A stretch of 64,000 nucleotides of DNA, taken from NCBI RefSeq assembly GCF_003234815.2, contig NZ_CP126279.1:2170001-2234000 (forward strand), given 5' to 3'. The translations under genes and the position numbers were made by a program. The notes below the pieces were generated by a model. It searched no databases and was not told the DNA's origin. It saw nothing but the letters and a program-made list of their open reading frames with translations. This DNA is from Curtobacterium sp. MCBD17_035 (GTDB lineage Bacteria; Actinomycetota; Actinomycetes; Actinomycetales; Microbacteriaceae). Shown one piece after another: positions 45,156-53,374 of the stretch (its first letter is position 1; each line of letters opens with the position of its first letter).

Positions 45156-46018
45156 CGACGACCGAACGACGCACGGCCCACGTCGGGATCGTGACCGTCA
45201 GCTACAACTCCGGCCGCTACCTGACCGACTTCCTCGCCTCGACCGGTGCGTCGTGCTCCGGCCGGGTCCCGGTCGTCGTCGCGGACAACCGGTCCGACGA
45301 CCTGGCCGGGCTCCGCGCGGCGACGGAGGCGAGCGGTGCCGTGTTCCTGGAACTCGGCACCAACGCCGGGTACGGCAGTGCGGTGAACCGCGCCGTGGCC
45401 GCGCTCCCCCCGGACGTCGACTGGGTGCTCGTGTCGAACCCGGACGTCGTCCTCGCGCCCGGTTCCGTCGACCGCCTCCTCGCGACCGGCTCGGAACGAG
45501 CGGACATCGGCGCCGTCGGCCCGGCGATCGTCGAACTGGACGGGACCGTCTACCCGTCGGCGCGCGCCGTCCCGTCGCTCCGGAACGGGCTCGGCCACGC
45601 GCTGTTCGCCAACGTCTGGCCCCGGAACCCGTGGACCGCCCGGTACCACAGCGACCGCGACGGCGCCCGACGACGCGACGCCGGCTGGTTGTCGGGGGCG
45701 TGCCTGCTCGTGCGCCGCAGCGCCTTCGAGCGCATCGGCGGGTTCGACGAGCGCTACTTCATGTACTTCGAGGACGTCGACCTCGGCTACCGGCTCTCCA
45801 GAGCCGGCTTCCGGAACGTGTACGAGCCGGCGGCTCGCGTCACGCACGTCGGGGCGCACTCCACCCGTGGCGTGTCCGAGCGGATGCGCCGCGCACACCA
45901 CGCGAGCGCGTACCGGTTCCTCGCCTCGAAGTACCACGGGTGGTACCTGTGGCCGCTGCGCGTCGCGCTCAGGCTCGCCCTGGGTGTCCGCAGCAGGATG
46001 CACGGTTCGACCATCTGA
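45152..46018 (+). CDS. GT2 rhamnosyltransferase-like (WbbL)
   Basis: 288 residues; ATG overlaps the previous stop (ATGA). Visible are VGIVTVSYNSGRYLTDFL, GTNAGYGSAVNRAV, the DxD-like VSNPDVVLAPGS, WLSGACLLVRRSAFERIGGFDERYF-type acceptor region and YFEDVDLGYRLSRAGF. This is the pattern of WbbL, which adds rhamnose to lipid-linked GlcNAc in mycobacteria. The rml genes for dTDP-rhamnose lie in the same locus. Last of the operon with the exporter before a 48-base gap. Confidence 0.88.
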   Translation: MTTTERRTAHVGIVTVSYNSGRYLTDFLASTGASCSGRVPVVVADNRSDDLAGLRAATEASGAVFLELGTNAGYGSAVNRAVAALPPDVDWVLVSNPDVVLAPGSVDRLLATGSERADIGAVGPAIVELDGTVYPSARAVPSLRNGLGHALFANVWPRNPWTARYHSDRDGARRRDAGWLSGACLLVRRSAFERIGGFDERYFMYFEDVDLGYRLSRAGFRNVYEPAARVTHVGAHSTRGVSERMRRAHHASAYRFLASKYHGWYLWPLRVALRLALGVRSRMHGSTI

Positions 46019-46066
46019 CCACGTCGGCCTCCCAGGCCGACCCGACACCTCCCCGGGACTCCACCG

Positions 46067-47221
46067 ATGAAACTCGCAGTCACGCTCATGGTCCGCGACG
46101 AAGCGGACGTCATCCGACCGTGGTTGGACCACCACCTCGCACAGGGCGTGGACGTCTTCGTCATCACCGACAACGGATCGGTCGACGGCACCCGCGAGGC
46201 CCTCGAGGCGTTCGCGGCGTCCGGCGTCGCCGAGGTCGACCTCCGACACGACCCGGTGCACCGGAAGCAGCAGAGCGAGACCGTGACACGGATGGCCCGC
46301 GAGGCGCACACGCTGCACGGTGCCGACTGGGTCGTCAACGCGGACGCCGACGAGTTCCTGTTCGCCAAGGACCGCAGCCTGACGCTCCACGAGGTGTTCG
46401 AACGGCTCGACCCCGCGGTGAACGCGTTCGTCGTCCCCGTCGTCAACATGGTCGGTCCCCTCGCTCGGCGCGGCGCCGGCCTGTCGCGGCTCCTGTGGCG
46501 CGACGAACGCTCCGCGTCCGAACTGCACGCGGCGGGCCTCATCTCGCAGCCGTCCGGGAACGCGATCCACGTCGGACACCCGGACGTCGCCGTCGTCCAG
46601 GGCAACCACCTCGTGACCATCCCCGCGGGCGAGGCCCCCGCCGAGGACCTCGCGCTCGAGGTCCTGCACTTCCCCTGGCGATCGTGGGGGCAGTACGAGC
46701 ACCGCGTCGAGATCGCCGGTCGCGCGTACGAGGCGAACCCCGACCTCAACCCGAGCCCGAACCACCACGGGATGCGTGACTACCGGCGCCTCCAGGAGGG
46801 CGTCCTGCTCCACTACTACGCGCTCCGCCACGTCACCGAGGCGGAAGCCGAAGCGGGGCCGTTCACCCGGGACGACTCCCTCGTCCGCTCGTTCGCCGAC
46901 CGCGGGACGCCGCTTGCCGACGGCGAGGACGAGGTCGTCCCGGAGGACGAGTTCGTCGACCTGCGCCGGGTCGGAGCCGCGTTGGCGGCGCGCGATGCCG
47001 AGGTCGACCGCCGCGAGACCGAACTCGGACGCGTCCGCGAGAACGTGCGGCTGCTCGAGTCGACGGTGCAGCACCAGCAACTCCGGATCGACGCCGTCGA
47101 GCAGCTCGCGAACCACCGGGAGGCCGAGCTCCAGCGCATGCGGGCGCGGCGCGTCGTGCGTATGGCCGACCGTGCGGGCGACGTGGCCCGGTCGGTCCGG
47201 TCGCGCATCCGCGCGCACTGA
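46067..47221 (+). CDS. GT2-superfamily (Glyco_tranf_2_4/GT92-like) protein with coiled-coil tail
   Basis: 384 residues from an ATG. The N-terminal 220 residues carry AVTLMVRDEADVIRPWLDHHL, VFVITDNGSVDGTREAL and WVVNADADEFLFAKD with the DxD motif, typical of the Glyco_tranf_2_4 family. A C-terminal segment from about 305 to 365 is a predicted coiled coil (ALAARDAEVDRRETELGRVRENVRLLES-like heptads), followed by a basic end. The coiled coil could set oligomeric state or chain length, as in WbdD-type molecular rulers. That is inference. The gene runs into a tandem repeat at its stop codon. Confidence 0.8.
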   Translation: MKLAVTLMVRDEADVIRPWLDHHLAQGVDVFVITDNGSVDGTREALEAFAASGVAEVDLRHDPVHRKQQSETVTRMAREAHTLHGADWVVNADADEFLFAKDRSLTLHEVFERLDPAVNAFVVPVVNMVGPLARRGAGLSRLLWRDERSASELHAAGLISQPSGNAIHVGHPDVAVVQGNHLVTIPAGEAPAEDLALEVLHFPWRSWGQYEHRVEIAGRAYEANPDLNPSPNHHGMRDYRRLQEGVLLHYYALRHVTEAEAEAGPFTRDDSLVRSFADRGTPLADGEDEVVPEDEFVDLRRVGAALAARDAEVDRRETELGRVRENVRLLESTVQHQQLRIDAVEQLANHREAELQRMRARRVVRMADRAGDVARSVRSRIRAH

Positions 47222-47247
47222 CACGCGCACTGACACGCGCACTGACA
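47212..47247. repeat. 12-bp tandem repeat spanning a stop codon
   Basis: CGCGCACTGACA is repeated three times without mismatch (47212-47223, 47224-47235, 47236-47247). The TGA of the upstream gene lies in the first unit, and each further unit contains another in-frame TGA, so copy-number change cannot cause read-through. Confidence 0.95.
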
Positions 47248-47276
47248 CGCGGTCGTCCTCGCTGCGACGCGGAGGT

Positions 47277-47303
47277 GCCGGAGACGCCGGAGACGCCGGA
47301 GAC
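47277..47303. repeat. 9-bp tandem repeat between convergent genes
   Basis: GCCGGAGAC is repeated three times (47277-47285, 47286-47294, 47295-47303) in the 97-base gap between convergent genes, just before the stop codon of the membrane protein at 47318. Confidence 0.9.
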
Positions 47304-47317
47304 TCCGGACGCGACGC

Positions 47318-48898
47318 TCAGGCGCCGTCGGGCCGTCCGCCGTGGTCGGCGTGGACGTCGGACTCGGAACCCGCGTCGACGCCGACTGCCGGCGGCCGCC
47401 GGAGGCGGAGCACGACGGCCGCCACCACCATGAACGCGAAGACGACGAGCGAGACGACGTAGTCGCCACGCGTGGCGGTCAGCGCGATCGCCGGGCCGAC
47501 CGGGGTCACGAGCCCGACGGCGCTCGAGTAGGCCACGACGGCGCAGATCGACCAGAGCACCGTCAGGACCGTGCCCGCGATGCGCCCGAGCGCGGTCAGT
47601 CCGATCGCCCCGACGATCGCGGTGACCGGGACGAGCGGGAGCGCGTAGCGGGTGTTCGGGGCGCCACCGCCCATCACGAACCGGACCTCGAGGAACACCG
47701 TCAGCACGAAGACCGCGACCATCATCGCCGCGACCCACCACCCTGCCGGGACACCCCAGAGCGGCCGCCCGACGACCCCGTCGACCTCGGCCGGCTGCGC
47801 ATCGGCGGCGGCGGAGCCGTGGCGGCGTCCGCGTGCACGCAGCGTGCGGACGAGGACGACGACACCGACGACCGCGGCGAGCACGAGCGGTGCGAGGAGC
47901 AGGACCCACGTGAGCGGGCTCGTCGTCGGCAGGCCGGCCCGGTACACGGCGAACAGCTGCTCCCAGAACCCCTTGTCGGTCACGACGGACGACGCGGTCC
48001 GGTCGTGCCGACCGAGGTGCGCCGCGGCCCAGGCCGGGTGGCTGCCGGCCACGTTGCCGGTGAGCGCGCGATTGCGGAGGTAGAACCACCCCGCCCCGAG
48101 CGCGGCGACGACACCGACGACGACGGCCGCCAGCACCCGGCGCCCCCACGCCCCGCGCGCGGTGACGGCACGGGTCGGCGCGACGAACAGGGCGACGACG
48201 AGGCCCAGGAGGAAGACGGCGAACACGAGCCGACTCAGCATGCCGCCCACGCCGACGAGCGCCGCGGCGACGACGAGCCGCGTCGTCAGGCCGGTCCGCA
48301 ACGCCCGCGCCGCCAGCCCGATCGCGAGCGCGCAGAACGTGACGTTGACGAGGTCGTTGTAGATCGCGCCACCGACGAGGATGAGCATGCCGGTCGACGC
48401 GGTGGCGAGCGCGGCCACGACCGCGACGACGCGGTCCCCCGGACGCACCTGCCGCGCGGCCCACCACGTCGCGAGCACCGTCGTCCCCGCGATGAGCGCG
48501 TCCTCGAACCGGCCGGCGATCACCGCGATGTAGAGGTGGTTGCCGTCGATGAGCGGTCCGACCACGGGCGCGAGGAGCGCGTAGAACAGCGGCGGGTGCT
48601 GCGAGACCCACTGCACGGGCGGGACGGCCCCGAAGGCGGGGTGGAACTGGATCCCGCGCTCGAAGACCGGGAGGTGACCGTGCCACACCTCGTAGGCGTA
48701 GTCGAGGTGCGCGGTCTCGTCGGCCGTCGACAGCGGCCCGTTGCTCAGCGCACGGGCGACCGAGGCGAGCACGACGAACACCACGGCGGCGACCAACCCG
48801 GCGACCTCGAGCCGCGCGTCCCGCCGCGCCCGTCCCTCCCGGCGTCGCTCCCGCGTCGCACTCCGGGGTCCCTCGGCCCACGACTCAGCTGCGGACAC
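47318..48898 (-). CDS. GT-C-like multi-span membrane protein
   Basis: 526 residues from a GTG with GAGGAGG seven bases upstream; the start overlaps the end of the CgeB-like gene by 14 bases. About twelve helices. The first outer loop contains SNGPLSTADETAHLDYAYEVW and VSQHPPLFYALL; the D-E-x-x-H and QHPP-x-x-Y motifs are also in the three DUF2142-like proteins at 51821, 53371 and 56688, so this is a distant relative. GT-C enzymes use polyprenyl-phosphate sugars outside the membrane; the acidic pair in the first loop is the likely catalytic base. Acceptor unknown. Confidence 0.78.
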   Translation of the reverse strand: MSAAESWAEGPRSATRERRREGRARRDARLEVAGLVAAVVFVVLASVARALSNGPLSTADETAHLDYAYEVWHGHLPVFERGIQFHPAFGAVPPVQWVSQHPPLFYALLAPVVGPLIDGNHLYIAVIAGRFEDALIAGTTVLATWWAARQVRPGDRVVAVVAALATASTGMLILVGGAIYNDLVNVTFCALAIGLAARALRTGLTTRLVVAAALVGVGGMLSRLVFAVFLLGLVVALFVAPTRAVTARGAWGRRVLAAVVVGVVAALGAGWFYLRNRALTGNVAGSHPAWAAAHLGRHDRTASSVVTDKGFWEQLFAVYRAGLPTTSPLTWVLLLAPLVLAAVVGVVVLVRTLRARGRRHGSAAADAQPAEVDGVVGRPLWGVPAGWWVAAMMVAVFVLTVFLEVRFVMGGGAPNTRYALPLVPVTAIVGAIGLTALGRIAGTVLTVLWSICAVVAYSSAVGLVTPVGPAIALTATRGDYVVSLVVFAFMVVAAVVLRLRRPPAVGVDAGSESDVHADHGGRPDGA

Positions 48899-50792
48899 GG
48901 AGGACCTCCTCGATCAGGACGGCGGCTCGGCGGTCGAACGAATGGTGTTCGGCGAACACCGCGGCACGCGCCGATCGGATCATCTCGTCGCCGGGTTGCG
49001 CGGCCGCGACGACGCGCCGCAGGTCGTCCGGACCGCCGGCCGTGACCACGACGCTCGGTCCTGCGACCTCGCGGATGCCCGGCACGTCGTCCGACACGAC
49101 GATGGCCCCCGTGGCGGCGGCGTCGAAGAGCCGGTTCGACAGGAACCCACCGTCGGCCATGTCGGGCCAGTGGTCGTTGAGCACGACCCGAGCGCTGCGG
49201 TAGGCGTCGGGCAGGCGGTCGTTCGGGAGGAACGCCCCGCGGACCCGGGGCGCCACCGATGTCGCGTCCCACCCGGATCCCCACACCGTCAGGTCGAGGC
49301 CGGCCGCGACCGCGTCGGCGACGACCGGCCGGACGGTGTCGCGGGTCTTGCCCACGAAGAGGACGTCGCTGGCGAGTTCGGGATCGGACGGTCCGGGTGC
49401 GAACCGCGCGGGATCGGTGGCCTGGAGCAGCGTCCGGACGGGCAGTCCCGTCCGGGCCGCCGTGGCGTCCGCCCACCGAGCGCCCGCGGCGAAGCGCAGG
49501 TCGAACCGGGCGAGCTCCGGGTCGGTGACGAGGTCGGGGTGACTGATCACCCAGAGCACGTTGACGGCGCCGGGGACGACCGGGGTGTCGTCGAGTCCAC
49601 GGAGCACGAGGCTGACGTCGTCGAGGTGCTCGGAGCGCGGACGGACGTGCCGGTCCCGCGCGTCGACCACGACCTCCTGACCCGCTCGCCGCAGGGCGGC
49701 CGCGAGGTCCTGGGCGAAGAACAGGTCGCCCCAGTCGTCACCGCGGCGGCCGGCGTGGGCCGCGATCTTGAGCGACCAGCGCAGACGGACGGCGCGATCG
49801 GTCGCGTGCACGGCCCGCACGAGCCACGGCACGGGGACGCGCAGCGCGACGGGACGCCCCGCAGGACCGGCGTCGACGCGTGCGATGGCGAGACCGCGCG
49901 CGGCGAGGGTCGTCGGCGTCCAGGCGTCCGCTCGGTCGTCCCACCCGCGGACGACCGCCTCGGCGTCGGTGTCGAGGCGCCGCGGTGTCTCGCGCGCGTC
50001 CCGGTACACGCGTCCGACCGGCACGGCCCGTACGGCCCCGCCGTGCACGTCCGCAGCGGCACGTGTCCAGGCGGCGAGCGTGACCTGTGCGTCGATCGTG
50101 CGCGGCGGGATCCCGACTGCGCTCGTGTGGACGGCGAGGACGGGTTCGTCGGCGGCGAAGACCACCGTGCCCGCCTCGCCGACGTCCTCGACCGGGAACC
50201 CCTCGAGGACCGGCCACGTGGGCCACCCTGGACGGATCAACCCGGCACCCGCGCTCGCGACGAGGTCGTCGCGGGTGCGCACGACCGCCTGGACCACCGC
50301 GGTGTCCGGCGTGAGCGCGTCGAGGAGGCGTCCCCACGCCTCCGGCTCGGCGTCGAGCGCCGCGTCGACCACGAGCAGACGCGCTCCGACCACGGCCGGG
50401 AGCGCGGCGGCGACGGCGCCGCCGACCGTCGCGTGCACGCGCTCGTCGACGCCCTGCCACCCCTGCGGGACGCGCGGTACGGGATGTGCGGTGGCGGGTC
50501 CGGCGTGGACGTCGTACGTGGCCAGGAGCACCTGCGCGGCGTCGACCGAGGCTGCGGCCGCGTCGAGGGCGGCGGCGCGGTCGGCGAGCGACGTCCGGAC
50601 ATCGGCGAGCACGAGGACGGTGGTCACGTCGGCGCGGAGCGCCGCATGGTCCACGCCGCGCTGGTCGATCTCCGTCGCGATGCCGAGCACGACGGGTCCG
50701 TGCCCCGCGTCGGGTGGGCTGACGTCACGACCGGCCAACAGGCGTCGAGCGACACCCGCAGCGACGCGAGCTGGTCCCCGGGTCAGCGCCAT
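48885..50792 (-). CDS. CgeB/GT1-like glycosyltransferase
   Basis: 635 residues. The N-terminal half has Rossmann-like alternation without a clear motif (VVLGIATEIDQRGVDHAALR). The C-terminal half is recognisable as a GT4-fold domain of the CgeB/DUF3880 type: VNVLWVISHPDLVTDPELA, DVLFVGKTRDTVRPVV, LTVWGSGWD and DMADGGFLSNRLFDAAATGAIVVSD. Such enzymes act on spore coats and surface polymers. It lies upstream of, and overlaps, the GT-C-like gene on the minus strand. The two halves may be separate glycosyltransferase domains. Confidence 0.8.
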   Translation of the reverse strand: MALTRGPARVAAGVARRLLAGRDVSPPDAGHGPVVLGIATEIDQRGVDHAALRADVTTVLVLADVRTSLADRAAALDAAAASVDAAQVLLATYDVHAGPATAHPVPRVPQGWQGVDERVHATVGGAVAAALPAVVGARLLVVDAALDAEPEAWGRLLDALTPDTAVVQAVVRTRDDLVASAGAGLIRPGWPTWPVLEGFPVEDVGEAGTVVFAADEPVLAVHTSAVGIPPRTIDAQVTLAAWTRAAADVHGGAVRAVPVGRVYRDARETPRRLDTDAEAVVRGWDDRADAWTPTTLAARGLAIARVDAGPAGRPVALRVPVPWLVRAVHATDRAVRLRWSLKIAAHAGRRGDDWGDLFFAQDLAAALRRAGQEVVVDARDRHVRPRSEHLDDVSLVLRGLDDTPVVPGAVNVLWVISHPDLVTDPELARFDLRFAAGARWADATAARTGLPVRTLLQATDPARFAPGPSDPELASDVLFVGKTRDTVRPVVADAVAAGLDLTVWGSGWDATSVAPRVRGAFLPNDRLPDAYRSARVVLNDHWPDMADGGFLSNRLFDAAATGAIVVSDDVPGIREVAGPSVVVTAGGPDDLRRVVAAAQPGDEMIRSARAAVFAEHHSFDRRAAVLIEEVLRVRS

Positions 50793-50847
50793 GCGTCCGA
50801 GGGTAGTGCCCGCGCGCCGCCGACACCGTTCCGCTCACGACCTCCGC

Positions 50848-50853
50848 TAGGAT
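50848..50853 (+). promoter_or_regulatory. -10 element for the GT2 gene at 50890
   Basis: TAGGAT about 36 bases before the chosen TTG start, leaving a short leader that carries the GAGGTG ribosome site. Confidence 0.5.
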
Positions 50854-50889
50854 CGACAGCGCTGTCCAGAGCCCGAGGTGTTCCGAATT

Positions 50890-51831
50890 TTGAAACTGTT
50901 CGTGCAGATCCCCGCCCTCAACGAAGAGGCCACGATCGCGTCCGTGATCGATTCGATCCCCCGCGAGATCCCCGGCATCGACGAGGTCGAGCTGCTCGTG
51001 ATCGACGACGGCTGCTCCGATCGCACCGTCGAGGTCGCGCGCGAACACGGCGTCAAGCACTTCGTGCACCACACGACGAACATGGGTCTCGCGCGGTCCT
51101 TCCGGGACGGCGTCGACTACGCGCTCCTGCACGGCGCCGACATCGTCGTGAACACCGACGGCGACAACCAGTACCCGCAGGCCATGATCACCGAGCTGGT
51201 GCAGCCCATCCTCCGGCGCGAGGCCGACATCGTCATCGGTGACCGGCAGACCCGCACCATCGAGCACTTCTCGGCCTTCAAGAAGAGCATGCAGCAGTTC
51301 GGCAGCTGGGTCGCCAGCCGCGCGGCCGGCCTCGACCTCCCCGACGCCGCGAGCGGCTTCCGCGCGTACTCCAAGTACTCGCTCATCCGGCTGAACATCG
51401 TGACGCGCTTCAGCTACTGCATGGAGACCATCGTCCAGGCCGGGTACAAGCGCCTCGCGATCGCCAGCGTGCCGATCACCACGAACCCGAAGACCCGCGA
51501 GTCCCGCCTCTTCAGCAACATCTGGCAGCACATGTTCCAGTCGGGGTCCGCGATCGCCCGGGTCTACCTGATGTACCGACCCATGGCCCTGTTCGCCTGG
51601 ATCAGCGTGCTGCTCGCCGTGTGCGGGCTCATCCCGTTCGTCCGGTACCTCGTCCTGCTGGCGGTGGACGGCGGGGGCAACCACCTGCAGTCGCTCATCC
51701 TCGGCGTCGTCCTCGTCATCACGGCCCTGCTCTCGATCGTGATCGGCGTGGTCGCCGACCTGACACGCCTGAACCGGACGTTGCAAGAGGAGACACTCGA
51801 CCTCCAGAAGCTCGCCCGGTATGGCGATTGA
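50890..51831 (+). CDS. Membrane-anchored GT2, polyprenyl-phosphate sugar synthase-like
   Basis: 313 residues from the TTG at 50890, chosen because GAGGTG lies nine bases upstream; a GTG at 50878 is in frame and would place the start on that site itself. The GT2 domain shows VQIPALNEEATIASVID, VIDDGCSDRTVEVA, VNTDGDNQYPQAMI with the DxD-like motif and DAASGFRAYSKYSLI. Two C-terminal membrane helices follow (about 225-250 and 265-290). This is the GtrB/DPM layout: sugar is put onto polyprenyl phosphate. It starts an operon with two GT-C-like proteins that would use such a donor, and overlaps the first by eleven bases. Confidence 0.87.
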   Translation: MKLFVQIPALNEEATIASVIDSIPREIPGIDEVELLVIDDGCSDRTVEVAREHGVKHFVHHTTNMGLARSFRDGVDYALLHGADIVVNTDGDNQYPQAMITELVQPILRREADIVIGDRQTRTIEHFSAFKKSMQQFGSWVASRAAGLDLPDAASGFRAYSKYSLIRLNIVTRFSYCMETIVQAGYKRLAIASVPITTNPKTRESRLFSNIWQHMFQSGSAIARVYLMYRPMALFAWISVLLAVCGLIPFVRYLVLLAVDGGGNHLQSLILGVVLVITALLSIVIGVVADLTRLNRTLQEETLDLQKLARYGD

Positions 51832-53374
51832 CGCCCCTCCGATCACCCGTCGCGAGCGCATCGCCGTCGTCGCGCTGACGGTCGCGTTCGGGCTGGTACT
51901 CGCGCTGTGGGCGGTCCTGACCCCGCTGTTCCACACGCCGGACGAGGCCGCGCACGTGGACGCCGTGGTGCACGTGGCGCGCGGCGACGGCTGGGCGGCA
52001 CCCGGGCATCTCCGCTACGAGGGCGCGACGGTCCAGGCGCAGGCGCTCGTGGGACACGTCCCGACCGACCAGGGCCCGACGTGGGGCGCGCTGGAACGCC
52101 GGTACACGCACGAGACCGGCGTGAACCAGATGACGCAGCACCCGCCGACGTACTACGTGCTCGCGGCCGGTGTCCTGCACCTCGTGCACTACGAGCACCT
52201 CCGGTACGACCTCGTCGTGCTCACCCTGCGGCTGTTCGACGCCCTCCTCGTGCTCGCACTCCCCCTGCTGGCGTGGGCGACGACCCGACGGCTGACGGGC
52301 TCACCCGCCGCGGCGCTCGTCGGCGGGGCAGCCGTCCTCGCGGTGCCACAGGTCGCACAGATCGGTGCCTCCGCGAGCAACGACCCGCTCGTCATGCTCG
52401 CCGGTGCGCTCGTCACGTGGCTCGGGGTCCGGGTCGTGACGGGCGACGTCCGACGCCGCACGCTCCTGGCGCTGTCGGTCGCGCTCGGACTCACGGTCGC
52501 GTCGAAGGCGACGGGTCTGCCCGCGATCCCGTTCGTCGCCGTCGCCGCGTTCTGGTCCGGGGTCGGTGTCCTCCGTCCCGTGGTGCGCGCGGTCCGGGCG
52601 CTCGTCGCGCTCGCCGTCGCCGGGGTGCTCGGCGGCTGGTGGTGGCTCCACAACATCGTCGTGTACCACGCGCTCCAGCCGAACGGACTCATCGCCCTCC
52701 GTCCGGACGAGCCCTGGACCGGCGGGGCGACGCCGAACTTCGGCCAGTTCTTCAACAGCGAGTGGACGGGCCTCGGACCGACGTTCTGGGGTGACTTCGG
52801 ACGCGCTCAGTTCCCGATGACCCCGGTGCTGACGGACCTGCTCACGATCGTCGGGATCGGCGGGATCGTCGTGTGGGGGTTCCGGCGCGGCCCCGCGCTC
52901 CGCTCGGCGATCGCGCTCGCGGTGTTCCCCGCGTTCCTCGTCGCGACCCAGCTGCTCAACAACTGGCAGAGCTACGACCGCACGCAGTTCATCGGCGGCG
53001 TGCAGGGCCGGTACTTCTTCCCGGGCATCGTGGCCCTGGTGGCGTTGAGCGCGCTCGCGTGGCGACGCGCCGTCCTGACGCCCGCAGGTCGCGCCCGGTT
53101 CGGCCGGGTGGCCCTGGTGACGGCCGTGCTCGTGGCCGCGTACGGCGTCACCGTCGGGTACCGCGGCTTCTGGGAGAAGAACCAGTTCCTCGTCACGCAG
53201 GACGGCCTCCACCGGCTCGCGAGCGTGAGTCCCGTCGGCGGCGCCGGCGTGACGGTGCTCACCGTGCTCCTCGGCGTCGCCCTCGTCGTGGCGGCCGTCA
53301 CCACGTGGTGGGCGATCCCCGCAGCCGCGGCGGCGCGGACGCGCGCGGCGCGGAGCGAGGAGGTCCCGGTATGA
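51821..53374 (+). CDS. DUF2142-like GT-C membrane protein, paralogue 1
   Basis: 517 residues, about twelve helices. First outer loop: TPLFHTPDEAAHVDAVVHVA; then VNQMTQHPPTYYVLA, QIGASASNDPLV, VYHALQPNGLI and a second loop with FFNSEWTGLGPTFWGDFGRAQFPM-like sequence. These motifs are shared with the genes at 53371 and 56688. The PDE-x-x-H acidic pair is a likely catalytic site of a GT-C glycosyltransferase using polyprenyl-phosphate sugar. The gene overlaps the GT2 upstream (11 bases) and the next paralogue (ATGA). Confidence 0.82.
   Translation: MAIDAPPITRRERIAVVALTVAFGLVLALWAVLTPLFHTPDEAAHVDAVVHVARGDGWAAPGHLRYEGATVQAQALVGHVPTDQGPTWGALERRYTHETGVNQMTQHPPTYYVLAAGVLHLVHYEHLRYDLVVLTLRLFDALLVLALPLLAWATTRRLTGSPAAALVGGAAVLAVPQVAQIGASASNDPLVMLAGALVTWLGVRVVTGDVRRRTLLALSVALGLTVASKATGLPAIPFVAVAAFWSGVGVLRPVVRAVRALVALAVAGVLGGWWWLHNIVVYHALQPNGLIALRPDEPWTGGATPNFGQFFNSEWTGLGPTFWGDFGRAQFPMTPVLTDLLTIVGIGGIVVWGFRRGPALRSAIALAVFPAFLVATQLLNNWQSYDRTQFIGGVQGRYFFPGIVALVALSALAWRRAVLTPAGRARFGRVALVTAVLVAAYGVTVGYRGFWEKNQFLVTQDGLHRLASVSPVGGAGVTVLTVLLGVALVVAAVTTWWAIPAAAAARTRAARSEEVPV

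Noticed and set aside
44040..47221. Recent horizontal transfer of the glycan genes.
   Set aside because: Base composition and codon use look the same as in the core region, and there is no insertion sequence, integrase or tRNA boundary. Old transfer cannot be excluded.
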